Origin: Agrostemma githago
Lineage: Eukaryota; Streptophyta; Magnoliopsida; Caryophyllales; Caryophyllaceae
DNA: 64,000 bases
Assembly (NCBI GenBank): GCA_958450325.1
Contig: OY288249.1
Coordinates: 59,088,166-59,152,165, forward strand
Direction of reading: 5' to 3'
The translations under genes were made by a program, and so were the position numbers. The notes below the pieces were generated by a model. That model ran no database searches. It had not been told where the DNA came from and was given only the letters and a program-made list of their open reading frames with translations. Numbering within the stretch: the stretch's first letter is position 1; each line of letters opens with the position of its first letter. Positions 45,704-57,599 of this stretch are shown piece by piece.

Positions 45704-48079
45704 TGTGGACATGACATAGGTCCACCCTGACGCGGCCACGCGCCGGTTTGGGGAGGCGAATGAATCTCATGTGAGATGGATCTCGAATTGAAATTTAAAT
45801 CGAAGTTGGAGTTGCCACCGAACTTTGTGGGAGTTTAGGCCCATTCGAACCCACTCTATATCTTTTTGGGCCATGCACAGAGTACGGCCCATTTGGATTT
45901 CAGAGTTTATGGGTTTCGTCCCTTTGCATTGTGATACCGATACCGACATGATCGGTTACCGTGTATTGAATGACTCTCGTGCGTTAATGGTTTCGGACAT
46001 CCGGAAACCACGGTTCTTAGTAAGGGGTGAGGGTACGTGTTGGGAAGTTCACAAAGAACACCCAACCCCACCCGCACTTAGCGGCCTTTACGAAGATATC
46101 GTTCAATGTTTTAATACGCGTGTTAGTAATTCGGTGGAAATGTTATGCAAACAGTATTTTCGACTAAACATGTGAATTATGTTTGATCTATGTCGTTTAA
46201 TGCATCTTTGAATTATGTCGAAATTGTATTTAGCATGCAAGGTTCGTTTTAGTACAATAAAACAAACAACGAGGATGAAATACAAAAGAAGAAACAAACG
46301 AGTTAGTAATGATAATAACGGTTTGTAAATAATATAGAATGACATAATAAGATATGATGCATGGTTTTGAAAATAGTATGACACGTGATGGACTTAACAC
46401 GTGTTGACCGAAGTCATAAAAAAAAATTTATTGGGACTCGAAATATGTTGAAGGGTTCACGGTTTTGACGTGACAGAGATCACTCGATCGAGTCATGGAG
46501 GGACTCGGTCGAGTGCCCCTTAAAAAACCCTTCTGCCTTTATTTTGAGGTGCCACTCAATCGAGTCAGGTATGACACTCGATCGAGTGATCCTCGAAAAA
46601 GCATTCTGCCTCTAATTTGGAGTGTCACTCGATTGAGTGGGCTAAGCACTCGGTCGAGTGACTCCTGTACGAACTATGGTTCGTTTCGAAATTCCTTTTA
46701 ACGTTTGTAAATCAATAATTTTGCTAAGTCGCGTAAAAATATGAAACGATTTATACTCAACTTAGATTTTCGATACTCGTCATATTCGATATTTGATTAT
46801 GGAATCAATCTCTAATATTTAGAGTGAATTTTAGAAAAAGATGTTATAAGTCGTTTGAAATCGAACTAAGACGAAATAAATCCTCTCCGCGTTGTAATGT
46901 CATATTTAGTTTTTTCGGACTACATGACAATTACTTTAGCATCAACGAGTTCGTACTAGTTTGATTTATTGACTAATTCTTTTTAGACATGATGTTCGAC
47001 TATAGAGTCGATATCGCATCTTAAGAATGATTGTTTTTATGTAAATTAGGTAGTAGTGATAATATCGATATTAGAGACGAAAAAAACTTTAAAAAAAACG
47101 TGACGACAACGAGAAGAAGAAGAGAGACGGACAAGAGAGAGAAGAAAATGGAGAATTCGGGATTGAATTTGCACCCTCAACTTACATGCTTTGTATTCTC
47201 GAAACGGGGCTCATCTTGTTGTGGCTTAGGCACGGGAGCTTCGAGGTTTATGTAGGAGAGTTATGGTGGTTTGGGTGTATAGGGGGTTGTAAATTTGTAG
47301 TATCGTAATGTGAGTGTGTTATGGAGTTGTGTCATTCGTAGCCTTGTCGTGTGTATTGTGTTGTGTGCAAGGGGGTGTATTTATAGGAGAGGTACCCCGG
47401 TTTTGGATAGGAAAGGCTTTGCTTGGATGGGAAGAAACACCGGCTTGGGTGAAGGGAAACACCCGGTTTGAGGTGAAGAAGGATTCCGATTGTGGATAGA
47501 AAAAAGGAATCCGGTTTCAGCTGGGAAAGAGGCCACTCGATCGAGTGGTGCATAACACTCGATCGAGTGCCCGGTCTGAGGTCGGTTTTATGCGGTTTTG
47601 CGTGCCTACTCGACCGAGTGGGCCGGTCCACTCGATCGAGTGGGTCTGGTCGGGTGGAAGACTCTTTTTAGAGATCGAGTTATATCTCTAGCGAGGAGGT
47701 TTAGTTGCTTAATTCTTCCTCATTGCTGATTTTTGTGGAGTATTTGACTTCATGTCGTATTTTCGAAGTAGCGCGGCAGATATTTACGCCTCGGAAACGT
47801 ATTTGACCGGGGTTTGACCCGGTCGCTAAAAGACGGTTTTGCCCTTGGTCTCGGTTTTGACCCAAATTAGCCTTATTTGATTGGAAATGATCCACTGGGC
47901 CTGAATTTGAGGTCGGTTTGGTGAGATTTGTACTCCGTAAAAAACTCAAGCCAAATACTAACGATTTTGAGCCCATATTCGAGTATGTTAAAGCATGTTT
48001 GCGTAATTGCGTCTGATCATCATCGGTTGTTTGTCGGAAACTGATATAGACACCTGGCAGTCAAATGTGGGTGTCTACA
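45704..48079 (-). repeat. 5' LTR of the large Tat element
   Basis: It is 2376 bp, inverted relative to 107-2540, with a TATA box read on the minus strand near 47385. It has the 72-bp repeat array (46481-46664) and a second cluster of CACTCGATCGAGTG words (47533-47642) that is mostly lost from the 3' LTR. The right end is GTGTCTACA followed by ACTTT. Confidence 0.9.
46481..46664. repeat. 72-bp CACTCGATCGAGTG-type array in the 5' LTR
   Basis: Three copies in the same place as in the 3' LTR, with a few base changes that break some of the palindromes. Confidence 0.8.
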
Positions 48080-48300
48080 ACTTTAACTTGCCGTATTTGT
48101 TTGAAGTTGTCCGACCCCGACATAAAATATATTGTTTTGAAGTAAAAATTAAAAATTTGTAGCATTTGACAAACTTTTTTTAATCAAATACGACGCTTCA
48201 TAAAATAATTTTATTAAAAAATTGTACTAGTATTTAAGAAAAATACTCTTTATTCGATGACCAGGTTAGAGTTACACCCGAGGATGCGAAGTCCCCTAAA

Positions 48301-48486
48301 TATATTATTATTATTGAATACAATTAAATACCAAGCTTAAAGGTGTATATATAATTAGGCAAAGTAAGGGATGATACGGAGTAACAATTAGATATATTAT
48401 TATTATTATTGAATACAATTAAATACCAAGCTTAAAGGTGTATATATAATTAGGCAAAGTAAGGGATGATACGGAGTAACAATTAG
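48301..48486. repeat. 92-bp tandem duplication just downstream of SnRK2
   Basis: 48301-48392 is repeated at 48393-48486 with only an added TTA unit. The second copy ends six bases before the stop codon of the SnRK2 gene, so both copies should lie in its 3' untranslated region. Confidence 0.9.
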
Positions 48487-48491
48487 TTAAT

Positions 48492-51400
48492 TTAATCGTA
48501 GAAATCATCATCAAGGTCAGCATCAAGCTCGCTGTCATCAAGATCCAAGCTGCCTCCTAACAGTAGTTCATGCCCAAGAAGTGTGTCCCCACCCTTTCTT
48601 GCCTCCTCTATTATTCTCACTATCTCATCCTCCTTTTGTCTTACGCTTACTTCTTCCTTTTCTTTGCCTTCCATTATATCTTCTTCTTTTTCTTCTTCTC
48701 CTTCTCCTTCAATAATGTATTCCTTTGCCATATTCTTCACAAACCATGGGTGTTTCTTTATCTCTTCTATTGTTATTCTCTGCATTTATATATATACTTT
48801 AATGAACAATCATAGCATTTGTGTAGATTATAATGACTTGGATGGTCAAATTATCAAACTAATTAATACTCCATAATAAGATAGAAAGACAAACGTACAA
48901 ATGATTGAGAAGGAACTTAAAATTGAATAGGAGTAGGTAATTAAGTAAAAAATGGGGATGATAAAGGATGTAGTAAGAAAAATGGTCTACCTTGTCAGGA
49001 TTGGAAACAAATAGACGAGAAAGAAGGTGGTGGCAGTCCTGGGAGATTCGAACATAATCAGGAATGGAATAGTGTACGCTCAGTATCCGCTGTCACATAA
49101 ACAAACAAACATAACATCATTATTAATCGGAGCATAAATTCCACTTTATACATTTAAATTAACCTTAATTCATACTCCGTACTTCTCTATATAAAGTGGA
49201 GTAAATAATACTTCCAAATGTATAATGAAAAATAAAATATGAGAAAATAGGTGTAGTCAGAAACAATATTAACAATAAAAATAGAAAAAAGTGACACTCC
49301 TGTATAGATAGAGGGAGTACAGTAAGAAATGAACCTGGATGGTAATCTTGAAATTTCTGGGGTCCTCCGGGTCTTCGAAAGGATAAGCTCCAACCAACAT
49401 TACATATAAAGTGACCCCACATGACCAAACATCTGCAATCTATAATGCTAGATGATCAGCCCCCGACAATGGAGTATAACACAATATAATTAGGTGACCA
49501 ATAATTAAACATCAACGAACATTTTTATTATTTTCAACTACCGACTAATTAATTAGTAATTTAGAAGAAAAGGGCATTCACTCATGATAAATAAAATAAG
49601 TATTTACTTAATTCTTTACAGCTAGCCATGTTGATTCATTATAATTGTGATGGAAATACTGTCATAAGGAAAATCAACATGCACGCAGAACATAATATAA
49701 GATGTTAATGGTAGTTATACCTTTCCATCATATTCTTTCCTGGAGAGTACTTCAGGCGCAATGTAGGCGGGTGTTCCCACAGTTGATTTAGGCTGAGAAT
49801 GAAATTCTGCCGACTTGGAGTACCCAAAGTCACATATTTTTAGACGTGGCTCTTCGCTACCGTCTAATAATGTGTTTTCCAACTTCAAGTCTCTGTGGCA
49901 AATTTGCTGCATAATGCGGCATTCACTTTCAATTTCAATTTCATGCTATAAGACTATAATAATATATTTACTCCGTAGATTACTTCATCTCACTTCTTAT
50001 ATTTACATTCGGTTTTTCTATCCAAGCACACTACACATAACTACATGAGTGTCGATTAGCTAGTCAATGCAAAAGGTTATAAGAAACGGGATCTTCCAAA
50101 TGTATGTATGTATGTATGAATGTATTTAACACTCTGATAGCAGAAGAGTATGAAGATGGAGATGGGAAAAAAGGCGTGCGTGCGTGCGTGCGTACCATGG
50201 AATGACAGTAACTGACTCCTGATATGAGTTGCTGGAAATAATACCTGGCCTGATGATAAACAGATAATAATTAATTATAAGAATGAAGCAGTAGTATGTA
50301 TATATGTACATGATCATACGTTGGGATTTGGGAATGAAATGGATGAGATTAATTAAGAGAAAGAAGAAGGGGGCATGCCAGGCCAGGGTAAAACAACAAC
50401 GAACCTCATCTTCGCTAAATCGGCCAGCCGTGCAAATACGTTCAAATAGCTCACCACCGGCTGCATATTCCATTACTATTGCTAAATGCGTGGGCGTCAG
50501 AAACACCTGCACCCGCCCAAGCCACCCTACAAATATTAGATACCTACCGCTCGCTTCATCTTAATTAAAATGTGGATCAATGTTGTGCTTCTTTTTATTT
50601 TATCTTTTACGTACTGTTACGTCTCCGGCCTACTAATTAACATACAATAGTGATTAGTGAGACATGATATTTTCAGTAAACTTCCTCAATCTTTTAAATA
50701 AAGGGAGATGAAGGGGTAACTTAGATAATGTTAGACATATGTAAATATGGAGTATGCATGCAAATCATAATGAAACCTGTCTAAACACCAACAATAATAA
50801 TACGTGCGTAATCCGTACTACAGTATCAATCAATTAATTAGATTACAATAATTCAGTTAAGTAAACAATGAGCATAATTCAATGTGAGAATGTCGTCAGA
50901 CCCTACTAAAGTATTAGTCCGTACTAAATAAATTTGAAATAGAAAAAGTACGGCATATTATCTACTCCCTCTGATTTTTACAATTTGTAACATTTATTTT
51001 TTACATAAGGTTGTGAATGGAGATGGTGAAACTCACCAATAAAATAAAATACTCAACATCAACAAAAATATAGGTAATATATAAATATAGCAATTCAATT
51101 GAATATGTCAAAAAAGATAAAGATAACAATTTGTGAGAATCAAATGGAGTAATGTCATCCACAAACTATAGAGAGGGAGTTACTGTCATGCACACATGAA
51201 AAGTCACTGATAACAAACATGAATGGTTGTTATCAGTAGTACTCTATATTTTTACATAATTAATTAGTACAGTGATGTATCTTTACATATAGTGTTATTG
51301 AAAATCCAATTTAGTAGAAGCTTACATCACATTTATTAAACGATGGAGATATCTATTCAATATTTGATATTTCAGTACTAACATTGTACTAGCAGGTAAA

Positions 51401-54202
51401 CCTGACTGGAATACAACTTATGTAACCGTTGGTGTTAGACTCTGTTTGATGAAACTATTTGAAACCTAAACTCTAGTTAAGAACATTTAAACCTAACTGC
51501 TAAATTAGAAGTTGATAAGACAATTGAAAGTGCTTGACAAATTAGCTAATACCGAGTATGATAAAATGACATAAACAAATATGTTTGCACGTACTCACTT
51601 CGTTTCAGTCATTTGTTTATCTTTGATTAATATATTACTTACAAATAATACAAAAGATAAACAAATAATCGAGACAAAAAAATACAAAATATTATTTTTG
51701 TATTAATTTAAAGGGGTAAAAATGTAGAACTCAAAACATTTTTATCAGCTAATTATTTCCACTTGATGATATGAATAGTTTTTTTTAGTTAGCTTATTCG
51801 TGAAATAAACAAACTACGTCCCTAAAACTTATGCAAAAACAGTTCAAATTGTAATCAAATAAATTATTTAAGCCATAAAAAAAATGATAAATACAACTCT
51901 TGCGTTGTATCTATGTAACTTTATGTCAAATATAAAAGATGTTAAATGTTTAAATAGAAACATAAGGATTTTATTTTTAAAAAAAAGTACGTAAAATGTT
52001 GCATAAAAAAGAATCTTAGACTAGGATTAATGGGGGTGGGAAAAAGGTGGAGGTGGAGGGTAAATTAATAATAAAAAAATTTGGACCCAAACCTATTTTG
52101 TTCAATATTTGGTCCAAATAGGACCTCTCCCACCTTATTATTAACCTTACACTTGGCATCTTGTAGTTGGTTTTTATTTTTTGTATTTGTTATAAACTTT
52201 AAAATGAATATATTTAAAACATACTTTATTAAAATAAAATAAAAAATTCACCAATATTCATATTTTTTCATGCTCTATAAATAGACATCAACTTTGATAT
52301 ACTTTTAATCTAAAAAAATTTGTTCATTTTCTCCCTTATTAATTACTCTCTTTTATCTTCAAAAAACTCAAAATATGGATAAAATTTTTGTAAATTTGTT
52401 AGATTCTCAAGATAATCCCAATTCACAACATTCGAACCTTCAAAATCACACTCAAAATTATGTTTTTTTTTTAAATAATAAAAATGTAAATTCGTAAAAA
52501 GTACTACCTCTGTATCTATATGTTTGTCCACTTTCAATATAATACTCCACCCATATATTAAATAAAGTGGACGAACATATAGATACGGAGGGAGTAATAT
52601 TTTCCATTAACGTAAATACATAACCGACTTCGTAAAATAATTATTGATTGTTCAATAAAATGATTTTTTAAATTTAAATGGAAAAAATAATAAAGAATGT
52701 GTAGGACCATGGTGAAAGAAAGATGTGAATAAAGGTAAAAAAGTTAGTGTGAATTTGATAAGACTATGTTTATCCACAGACCCATCATTTTTTCTCAGAC
52801 TCGGTCACCTCAGCTTTCTACTCACTTTTCATTCTTCAGACTCAAACTCAGACTCACTACAAAAGTACACTTTATCCACAGACTCATCTCAGACTTTCTC
52901 CCCTCACATACCTTATTTTATATTATTTTTTATTCATCTCACCTCACCTTTTTATCTACTTTTTTTATTTTTTATTTACATCATCTCACCTCAACTTTCT
53001 ACCTAACTTATTTTATTTTTTTATTTACCTCAATATCTACGTTTATTTTATAACTCGAATAATTACAATTAAATAATTAATTGTTAAATAAATCTTGTGA
53101 CATACGAATAAATTTATTTCCAAGTGGTCATTATTAAAAGTGGCAATCGGGCGGGTGGGTCGAGTTCGGGTTGGGTTGTCGATAAACCTGGCAAACAAGT
53201 CAACCGGATCGGGTTTGGGTTAAGTGAGTTTCGCTTTGACTTTGGGTCGGGCCAGATCATTTCGGGTTTGCTATTTTCATCTTTTTAGGGATATCGACTC
53301 GTTTTTTATAATAATAGTCGAGTCAATTTCGGGTTACTCAGGTCAATTCAGGTTACGAGTCCACCTAGAATCTTTAGTTTGGATATCAGATCGGGATCGA
53401 GTTGGCTTATTAAGGTTGGGTCATTTCAGGTCGAATCAGTTTTGTCATGTCTAGTTGTCGGGTCTGGATCGGATCGTTGGTTCGGGTCGGTTTGGTCATG
53501 TTCAGGTCGAACTAGGTTTTGTTTGGTTTGGTCGGGAATAACTATCAATTCATTATCCGTTTTTATTACTACGTGCAGTATTATTTATCATTTATTATAC
53601 GAATTTGCTTTTTATCATATATACAACTCTATTATCTAATACAAATTATTTTGATCATGTCCTTTTATAATGAAGTGAAATGAGCTAAAGTAAAATAAGT
53701 TGAACTGAACTGAGCTGAGACAAATTGAACTAAAGTAGCCTGAAATACAGAAATAATAATAACAAGTTTACTAGTTACAAAAAATTATTAATTATTATTG
53801 TAACAACAAATAATAATGTTAATTATTGTATCAAAAATATTAATTATTATAATTATTATATTAATTTTAATTTTAATAAAAATATTATTAATAAAAATAT
53901 TTTATAATAATAATAATATTTATAACAATAACAATAACAATAGTAATAATAGTAATAATAAATAATAATATTAATAATATTAATTATTAATAATATTATA
54001 ATAATACTAATATTAATATTAATAATCAATATTAATATTTAATAGTAATAATATTAATAACAATAAAAACAATATTATTTTTTATTATTATATTAATATT
54101 AATTTAATAATATTAGTTTTAATATTAGTTTTTAACAATAAAAATAATATTAGTTTTAATATTTAACAAATAATAATAATTAATATTATTAATAATAATA
54201 AT

Positions 54203-54250
<48 letters not shown>

Positions 54251-57060
54251 CTTATTTGAACTGAACACGGAACTGAACTGAATGAACGAGTCTGAGGATG
54301 AGTCTTTGAAATCCAAGACTCAACTTCAGACTTATCTGAGTCTCAGACCGTCTCAACCACCTTATCCAGGTATGAGTCTCAGACTCAAAGAATCTGAGAC
54401 TCAGACTTTTGTTCAGACTCAACTTCAGATCTCCTTTAATCTTCCATCCGTCTGAGCCTCAGACTCGTACCAACCACATTATCCAGGTATGAGTCTCAGA
54501 CTCAACAAATCTGAGTCTCAGACTCTTACTCAGACTTATACTCAGACTCCCTTTAAACTTAGCCTAAGTTGAGTTGTAAATAAAGAAGAATATTATATAG
54601 GTTGGACCTTGGTGAAAAGAGGATAGGGATAAACATGGTCTTAGCTGAGACAACTGGGACCCCTTATTACTTAATGTGGTAGAAGATCCGAAGAGACATT
54701 GTGCTCATAGATTCGTATTGAAGACCGATGATTAAAAAATGATTCGTTAAAAGACGCATGAATATATGTTGCCTATACTACAAGTAATTGGGGTTTCCAC
54801 TACTTTTGAGTGTACGTCGTAGCTACTCAACTACTCTGCATAATAAGCAAGCAAGGCTGCCTGGCCTCCTAACTACTGAGTAGCTAGTTGCAATTAAATA
54901 TGAAGGAGACTGATATTATCATTTCACATGATTAAAATAAATCTTGGACCTATGCTATCTATGATATGTATGTATGTACGTATGTGAAGGCCGACGTGAT
55001 GAAATTTAATTGCAAATCACAAATTAAAGCTTATGAAACAAGCCCTAAGCAATTCATACATTTCTCCTTTTTGGAAGAAATGTCCCAAACAAATTACTTC
55101 GATATATACCGACACAAATATCTTCAAGGTAAGGTTAAAACATACAACTATTACTCTATAATTAAGTGTTGAAGAATAAAGAGTAAAGACTTTTGGAGGC
55201 CGGGTTCAATACAAATTTCTTTTACTACGAAACAAATGTCATCTTCCATCTTACGACACCATTGGTTTGCCAGTCACATGCAACGTTTGTAACAATTGAA
55301 CAACACATTTATTTATTATTCCAAGCCTTATATGTTTTTATATTATTAACACGATATAAATCACATCAATTTTTGAATAACATGAAAGTCTGAAAAGATT
55401 AATTTAATAGGAAATTAAGACATAATGAGTCGAAATTTATTACGAACGATATTAAATCTCTATCAGACGACTTCATAAATAAATAAATAAGATGACTTCA
55501 AATAATAATAATAAGATGACTTGAAATAATAATTAATATTCAAATAATAACAATAAGTACGGTTACTCTCTCTTGTTCCATAACGTAATAAGTGTTATTC
55601 TCATTAGACGTCCCGTTAGCATAAACATTAAGTTTTCATTCGCAAAGAGTCTCCGATGGATAAGATTTCATTAGATAGGCAGAGAGAGCCCAGATTCCTA
55701 TTAGAGTTTTAAGGTTGAGTAAATATGGAAAGACTTCTTATTTAGTCCGATATTATTGTGATAGTATCTCTTAAGATCCGATTTTCAATAAGACTACAAT
55801 TATGGAGAAGAAATATTATCATAATAATAAGGAAAATATATTACATATCCCGTAATATTATTATATCATAAAATATTCTTACGTTATACTCCCTCCCTTT
55901 ATAACCAAAAACCATTTATTTTTTCACATTTGTCGAGACGCGTTTTACCCTATCAATATCTTTTATTTTATATTACTATATTTTCACACATGTCTATATT
56001 TTCTTTTGTAAATTGTCGAGAATATTAAAGATTCTCTCTCCTTATGAATAGTGTCAAAATTTGGTGTGTTTGATTTTGAAAGGAGGGAGTATATTGAGTA
56101 ATAGTACCACCAACATGCAACTAAGATTCTAAAACGACACTTATTGAGGACAATTCGGGAAAGGAACGGTACGGACCACTTGCTTGGTATTTCTCACGTA
56201 GGTCATGGAATGAGATTATGAGAACAAATAAAGTTAACGGTTCGATTCACATCTGCAATTAAGTGTGCACTTTTTATACCAAAACAATATATATACAGAG
56301 TATATAGATCATATGATACTATCTTACGGATCGTTTTGTAGTGTTTATATTCGGTTCGAGTTAGTTGTTCAAAAGTGATATATCGTTCATTCGAGGCTAG
56401 TAGAATTCGAATCGCATTGAGTTTATTTAAATTTTGGTTCACATACAAATATGTCGTGTTGATTACTCCCTCCGTCCCAATGAATTGTTTGATTATTCCA
56501 TATTGAGACGTCTCAATGAATTGTTTGCCTTTCTATTTTAGGAATGTTTTTTATATGCAATTTCACCATTCTCATGAGTTTTGCTCCACGTGTCACCTAC
56601 CCATTGGATCCCTTACCCTTAGTGCCAAAACGAAAGACAAACAATTCATTGGAACAGAGGGAGTACAATTTAAGAGTCCAATATAATAAGGATGCATATA
56701 CATAAATATAAATATGTATATATACTACTCCGTACCTCTTTAAATCTGATTATGTTGGGATGCTTCAATGATCTATGGTTCATGATTTCCCTTTGAACAT
56801 GTTCGTCAATCTGCAAGGTTGGAATTAAAGTCAATACATCAAATAAACACCCATATTTACAATACAAGAACATAGTCGTACATAGGTAGACAAGAAAAGG
56901 AATAAAATTGAATGGAGGAAGAAAAGGCTAAAGAAAGAACCTTGTGACCTCTCTCGATATACTTGACGGCAAACAAATCACCGGTCCATAAGTCCTTAAC
57001 AAGCTTAGCAACCCCAAAATTGCCAGACCCAATATTCTTCACAATCTCATACCTCTCCAT
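48492..57060 (-). CDS. SnRK2: SnRK2 protein kinase, subclass II type, eight exons
   Basis: Exons (minus strand): 56941-57060, 56736-56810, 50405-50506, 50196-50249, 49721-49906, 49335-49439, 48991-49089, 48492-48779. All introns are GT-AG and all junctions phase 0; the product is 342 residues. It is a Ser/Thr kinase: glycine loop IGSGNFGVAK (10-19), lysine K33 in FAVKYIERG, HRDLKLEN (121-128), DFG at 143-145, activation loop HSQPKSTVGTPAY with S158 and T162 at the positions phosphorylated in relatives. The SnRK2 box (DEIVRIIEEARKG) is followed by an acidic tail ending DLDDDFYD. The DEIVRIIEEARKG box and LGGSLDLDD tail resemble SnRK2.7/2.8, which act in ABA and osmotic-stress signalling. The large second intron (6.2 kb) holds MITEs and a Harbinger remnant. 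Confidence 0.93.
49175..49317. mobile_element. Stowaway-like MITE in SnRK2 intron 6
   Basis: Ends CTCCGTACTTCTCTAT and (inverted) CTCCCTCTATC with TA on both sides. It ends 18 bp from the donor of the preceding exon. Confidence 0.55.
50965..51149. mobile_element. Stowaway-like MITE in SnRK2 intron 2
   Basis: CTCCCTCTGATTTTTACAA and the inverted CTCCATTTGATTCTCACAA form a terminal inverted repeat with TA duplications. Confidence 0.6.
51594..51681. mobile_element. Short MITE-like hairpin in SnRK2 intron 2
   Basis: tcatttgtttatctttgat pairs with aaaagataaacaaata; the ends are less clean than in the other Stowaway copies. Confidence 0.4.
52507..52594. mobile_element. 88-bp Stowaway MITE
   Basis: CCTCTGTATCTATATGTTTG pairs with the inverted CTCCCTCCGTATCTATATG and is flanked by TA. 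The element is nearly a perfect hairpin. Confidence 0.75.
53750..54250. repeat. AAT/ATT-rich low-complexity block
   Basis: Long runs of AAT, ATT and mixed units without a unit border. Open frames that cross it (poly-Leu, poly-Ile) are not genes. Confidence 0.8.
54644..55888. other. SnRK2 intron 2, unannotated stretch
   Basis: AT-rich intron sequence without a supported gene or complete repeat. Short runs such as tatgtatgtatg and aataataa occur. Confidence 0.6.
55889..56089. mobile_element. Stowaway-like MITE in SnRK2 intron 2
   Basis: CTCCCTCCCTTTATAACCAA and the inverted CTCCCTCCTTTCAAAATCAA with TA duplications at both ends. Confidence 0.65.
56466..56663. mobile_element. Stowaway MITE near SnRK2 exon 2
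   Basis: CTCCCTCCGTCCCAATGAAT pairs with the inverted CTCCCTCTGTTCCAATGAAT, with TA on both sides. It ends 73 bp from exon 2. Confidence 0.78.
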
Positions 57061-57260
57061 TATTTGTTGTTGTTGTTGATAGATGATGACGATGATATCA
57101 CAAAGAATGATTAAGCAGATAATATAATAATAATAATAATAATGCGCTCTTTCTCCCCCTTTGACCAATTAATCAGCTTTATTATTCATGCAAGTAGCTT
57201 AGGTAGATAGATGGAAGAAAAGAGAGAGTAGTCCTTGTAAGATAATATTGGCCAAGTATC

Positions 57261-57268
57261 TATATATA
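57261..57268 (-). promoter_or_regulatory. TATA box candidate of SnRK2
   Basis: TATATATA, read on the minus strand, lies about 200 bp before the start codon. The leader between them has CAACAACAACAACAA just before the ATG. Confidence 0.5.
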
Positions 57269-57470
57269 CACACAAATGATGATGATAGGATGATACGGCC
57301 AATTCTATGATGAATAGGGTGATGAGTGATGAGGGGAGTGGGGAGAAGTATGAAGCTGTCTCTCATACATAAAGGCACAGTTGGGCATTTGAATACATTT
57401 TCAACAGGATTTTTTATTGGGAAATACAATCCTGAAAGGGAGGGATGGAGGGCTATTTAAAATAGGTATC

Positions 57471-57479
57471 ACACGTGGC
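57471..57479 (-). promoter_or_regulatory. ABRE/G-box candidate upstream of SnRK2
   Basis: ACACGTGGC contains the G-box CACGTG and the ABA-response core ACGTGG (plus-strand sense). It is about 200 bp upstream of the TATA candidate, the usual range for bZIP factor sites. Function is inferred. Confidence 0.45.
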
Positions 57480-57599
57480 GATACTATAGAGGTTGGAAGG
57501 GGGAATTTGAGGACAGAGAGTATGCATGTAGTTGCTGCCTCCCCTTTGTTACCTCCATGATCATCATGCACGGCTACTCGCTACTCTATCTTCATTCTT

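Larger units (their letters stand above)
15603..48079 (-). mobile_element. Large nested Tat-lineage Ty3/gypsy retrotransposon
   Basis: The element runs right to left. Its 5' LTR is 45704-48079 with the PBS at its left side, and its 3' LTR is 15603-17920 with the polypurine tract at its right side. Target duplication ACTTT is perfect (15598-15602, 48080-48084). It encodes gag, protease, RT, RNase H, a second RNase H and integrase in order, all on the minus strand and all broken by frameshifts and stops. The second RNase H places it in the Tat lineage. Removing the nested solo LTR, Tekay plus Cassandra, hAT and a 240-bp insert leaves roughly 15 kb. A plus-strand PMD-like gene occupies the 3' region. 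Confidence 0.9.
52019..54640 (+). mobile_element. PIF/Harbinger-like remnant in SnRK2 intron 2
   Basis: TTA flanks both ends (52016-52018, 54641-54643), and gactaggattaat pairs loosely with the inverted gaccatgtttatcc. A small frame at 52375-52500 opens MDKIFVNLLDSQDNPNSQ, like the start of the Harbinger second protein, and closes after about 41 codons. A related left-end word (gactatgtttatcc) recurs at 52762. An AAT-rich block and ctcagact-type words fill the rest. The family call is tentative. Confidence 0.4.

Noticed and set aside
53224..53639. Frames with GSGSDRWFGSV-like repeats
   Set aside because: They are produced by gggtcggg-type simple repeats in the SnRK2 intron.
57036..57168. Longer N-terminus for SnRK2 (frame open upstream of 57060)
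   Set aside because: The extension is poly-Tyr, Ile-rich and poly-Gln from simple repeats; SnRK2 proteins start at MERYEIV, which matches the ATG at 57058-57060.
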